Assembly: GCA_919901855.1 (NCBI GenBank)
Contig: CAKKQC010000063.1
Location: forward strand, 1 to 64,000
Length of the DNA stretch: 64,000 nucleotides
Direction: 5' to 3'
Source: a bacterium
Lineage (GTDB): Bacteria > Oederibacteriota > CAKKQC01
The notes beneath the pieces are model-generated. The model saw only the letters and a program-made list of their open reading frames with translations. It did not search any database and was not told the DNA's origin. Both the position numbers and the translations under genes were made by a program. Each line of letters starts with the position of its first letter. The stretch's first letter is position 1. Of the stretch, positions 62,501 to 64,000 are shown piece by piece.

Positions 62501-64000
62501 ACGGCGGTCGCCAACTGCGCGGGCCAAAGCGCGGCGAGCGAGCCCGACGCCGGAACGAGCACGGTCGCACCGCTCCCGGCGTCGGTCCCGGTCCCGGTGA
62601 CGGTATAGCCCACGGCCCCGGTCCCGCCCACGCTGTAGGTCCAGCGGAAGGTCCGCGAGGCGCCCGCCGCCAGCACCACCGGCCCGGCCGGCACGACCCC
62701 GCCCTGCGGGACCAGGAGCGCGCCGACGGCGTTGAACTGGAGCGATGGGGCCAGCCCGTTCACGGCCGTCCCGCCCGTGTTCGTGACCGTGAACGCGAGC
62801 GTGATCCACTGGCCGACGGCCGCGGGGTCGGGCCCGCCGGCGGCCGTGGCGACGAGCGCCGACGGCGCCAGCGCGGTCAGGACCGCCCGGCCGAAAACCG
62901 TCCGCGGGATTCCGGTCCCGGCCTCGGTCCCCGTGGCGCTCCCCGTCAGCTCGACCGTCGCGGCCCCGGTCACGATGTGGACCCACGTGAACGACCGGGA
63001 AGCCCCCGCGGGGACCGCGAGGGCGCCTGGCGCGCTGACGGGCGAGAGCGCGGAGGCGCCGGCCGTGACGGCCAGCGCGGGCGTCACCGCGTTGAGGGCG
63101 GTGCCCCCCGTGTTCGTCACGGTCAGTACGACCTCGACGGACTGCCCGACCGAGGCCGGGGACGGCGTGACCGCGACCACCGTCCGCGCCATCTCACGGG
63201 CGGTCACGTAGCCGGCCCAGTCGCCGCCGGCCGGGACGGCGCGAACGCGGAGCCACGCGTCGTGCGTCGCCGGCGCCGTCGCCTCGATCGCGAACTGCAG
63301 CGCACCGCCCGAATCGTCGTCCGCCGCGAGCATCGAGGTGGCCGCCACGTCCGCAAAGAGCTCCGCGTAGGAATCACCGCCGCCCGAGAGGGCCGCCAGC
63401 CGGTACGCCCGGCCCTCGACGAGCGGGAGCCGGTACCAGTCCGTGGTGTCCGCCGCGCACAACGCGTGTGGCCCGTGCGTCACGCCCGACGGGACAGGCG
63501 CCAGCAGGGACGCCCCCGCCGCCGCGTCGTCGGTTGGGTCCCACGGATCGCCCTTGAGGAGGAAGCCCGCGGCCCCCGTGGCCGACACCGGGGCACCCGT
63601 AAAGGCATCGGTCCCTGCCGCCGTCGCGTTCAGCGCGATGGAACCGCAGCCCGAAGCGCTCACCGTCCACACGAAGGCCGCCACACCGCCGCCGGGGATC
63701 GCGACGGGCCCCGCGGGGACGGGTCCGCCGGCCGGGGAGACGAGCGACCCGCCCGCGGTCGCCACCGGGCCGGCGGGGACGACACCGAACGCCACGACCC
63801 CGCCCGTGTTCGTGACGGTCAGCGTGAGCGTGATCCAGTCCCCGGTCTGCCCGGGTGCCGGGCTCGCGGCGAGGGCCGCAGCAAGCGCCGTGGGCGTGAA
63901 CGTGGTCAGCGCGGCCGAGGCCGCCGCCCGGACCGGCCGCGCCGTCAACCCGTCGAGGCCGGATCCCGTCACCGTGAAGGCGACCGGCCCGGCGCCGGTG
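59515..64000 (-). CDS. Giant secreted repeat protein with type IX-like C-terminal sorting domain (5' end beyond window)
   Basis: At least 1490 residues are present; the frame stays open to the window edge, so the N-terminus is missing. Ten repeats of about 100 residues (hallmark xLTVTNTGGxAxxGVxP and TFTWTYSVTGxG) look like CARDB/DUF11-type Ig domains. Two pre-peptidase C-terminal (PPC) domains (DPWDPTDD...TTDWYRL at about 63.2-63.6 kb and DAWDPGDD...DDWYRV at about 61.5-61.9 kb) interrupt them. The last ~85 residues (WPNPATSSFTV, VAPG, APGVYLVRAK) resemble type IX sorting or FlgD-like domains. It is probably a surface adhesin or the cell-surface end of a protease. It heads the operon with the PorV-like barrel. 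Confidence 0.82.
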   Translation of the reverse strand, partial: TGAGPVAFTVTGSGLDGLTARPVRAAASAALTTFTPTALAAALAASPAPGQTGDWITLTLTVTNTGGVVAFGVVPAGPVATAGGSLVSPAGGPVPAGPVAIPGGGVAAFVWTVSASGCGSIALNATAAGTDAFTGAPVSATGAAGFLLKGDPWDPTDDAAAGASLLAPVPSGVTHGPHALCAADTTDWYRLPLVEGRAYRLAALSGGGDSYAELFADVAATSMLAADDDSGGALQFAIEATAPATHDAWLRVRAVPAGGDWAGYVTAREMARTVVAVTPSPASVGQSVEVVLTVTNTGGTALNAVTPALAVTAGASALSPVSAPGALAVPAGASRSFTWVHIVTGAATVELTGSATGTEAGTGIPRTVFGRAVLTALAPSALVATAAGGPDPAAVGQWITLAFTVTNTGGTAVNGLAPSLQFNAVGALLVPQGGVVPAGPVVLAAGASRTFRWTYSVGGTGAVGYTVTGTGTDAGSGATVLVPASGSLAALWPAQLATAVCLSPALVEAGRTVKVVMTVTNTGGFAALGVTPALQRNAGAAVLSPVDGPEPAGAVTLAPGASQRFTWTYSVTGASALGVTGTATGADAASGGTVRGAGSATGAAISPAKLVSRLTAGPTLATTGQVLAVTLTVTNEGGSAATGVVAALAAADGSVRVAWAGGPVPAAALTILAGGATTFAWSWTATGAGPVTFSATAAGTDAGTSSSVATVAGAAVLVKGDAWDPGDDLASGGTILTPSPVWQTQGPHALGGSDADDWYRVALAGGRAYRFETPGGTGDDFGRLFADAAGTVSVASDDDGAGAFQFRLDTTAAATQEYYLRITTAPSGGDWNGYLRWRELLAASLAVSPAQPASGQWFDVVLTVTNTAGAALNAPALALGPDAGASLVVLKASPSAPASIASGATASFTWTYSVSGAGPVAFSGTITGTDAATGRGLTAWAASAVIGGSPAALSATIVVSPSAVETGMTVRTRLDVTNSGAFDATGVVPALDVNLGAAIATLAGGPTPAGPVTIPAGSTRSFTWTWSLAAPGTLAVTATASGTSGGTGAAVLVGRSVSLQVMDAPVLVSQLCVSPRAPVAGQAITVAFTVTNQGGANAVIAAPTLETTGSVFVASGPLPAGPAALAPGTSTTFVWTCTVTGTVSYVARATGQDGWTGAGLSTTASTSLTATGAAALTASVQVSYSPTVVGRLTYLYVTVRNVGASSATAVTVGASAVSGTAFVAFNPGVPASPIILDAGAQQTFVWTWTPTAKGSGIFSATATGSDAQSGLPLTVTASSPFSVVNPSSVVVAVAVEPSSVVEGDLFWVQAKLTNAGESYSYLGTSSLAFADSGMMQLVSGAYGGGVNYLAPGGTATVAWQVRALRHGVIPARVTVPTQDAATYALTSSSGEAPVTVTEKFSEPLAVWPNPATSSFTVAVRLEGPADEIAVEVYNSAFKRVGERVWRFVAPGADAQLPVWGVSDWAPGVYLVRAKVTYPGKRVVLLKPVKLAVKK

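Noticed and set aside
59515-64000. Tandem ~300-base DNA repeats in the giant surface gene as a possible CRISPR or satellite
   Set aside because: The periodicity comes from degenerate Ig-like protein repeats; the DNA copies are diverged and lack identical repeat units or spacers.

Overview
This 64-kb window is very GC-rich chromosomal DNA with almost no intergenic space. It encodes a diderm (Gram-negative-type) bacterium. Lipoproteins, a PorV-like outer-membrane protein, a protein with a type IX-secretion-like C-terminal domain, a type IV prepilin and a c-type-heme chemoreceptor all point to an outer membrane and periplasm. URO-D-family methyltransferase, GH140, OPT/DUF6785-like transporters, GT117-like (DUF2723) glycosyltransferases and a CBS-less IMP dehydrogenase suggest an uncultured environmental lineage. 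Elusimicrobiota or another FCB/PVC-like phylum would fit, but the phylum is not proven. I see no tRNA, rRNA, CRISPR array, insertion sequence or phage. A small RHH/PIN toxin-antitoxin pair is the only mobile-type module.

Layout. 0.1-5.3 kb: a doubtful membrane ORF in lower-GC DNA, a URO-D-family protein, a DksA-like zinc protein and a polyamine operon (speD, speE, arginine/ornithine/lysine decarboxylase). 5.3-12.1 kb (minus): an operon of aminotransferase, degenerate FtsE-like ATPase, FtsX-like permease and two DUF2723 membrane glycosyltransferases. 12.1-15.1 kb (plus): an ABC exporter with a PH-like/zinc-ribbon N-terminus, coupled to a DUF1854 protein. 15.1-22.5 kb: a complete chemosensory cluster (cheR, cheB, heme-c MCP, cheW, cheA, divergent cheY, CheX-like protein) without flagellar genes. 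22.6-25.2 kb: prepilin, ABC-2 transporter and membrane thioredoxin. 25.2-30.3 kb: sugar metabolism (isomerase/epimerase divergent from a Gfo/Idh/MocA dehydrogenase; GH140 and phosphoglucomutase). 30.5-37.4 kb: methyltransferase, BNR-repeat lipoprotein, YCII protein, two tiny membrane proteins, an S41 peptidase fused to a P-loop kinase, and the RHH/PIN pair. 37.4-49.6 kb: a tightly coupled five-gene operon (membrane glycosyltransferase with TPR, murI, a 1504-residue M28-like/FtsX-like fusion, two OPT-like transporters). 49.7-52.8 kb: an agarase-like lipoprotein and a second carbohydrate-binding lipoprotein. 52.8-57.2 kb: guaA, CBS-less guaB, HIT protein, MtaB-like methylthiotransferase. 57.3-64.0 kb: a surface operon with a huge repeat protein (its 5' end lies beyond the window), a PorV-like barrel and a coiled-coil/beta-repeat membrane protein.

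Two patterns recur. First, many operon-leading genes have a TANNNT-type -10 box only 6-10 nt before the start codon and no Shine-Dalgarno sequence, which implies leaderless or nearly leaderless mRNAs. Second, downstream genes very often start inside the preceding stop codon (ATGA, GTGA, TTGA, even CTGA), which implies coupled translation. Two tiny upstream ORFs (before cheY and before the sugar isomerase) end in such overlaps. The most unusual items are the S41 peptidase-kinase fusion, the M28-like/FtsX fusion in a peptide-transport operon, the FtsE-like ATPase without catalytic residues, and the heme-sensing chemotaxis system.
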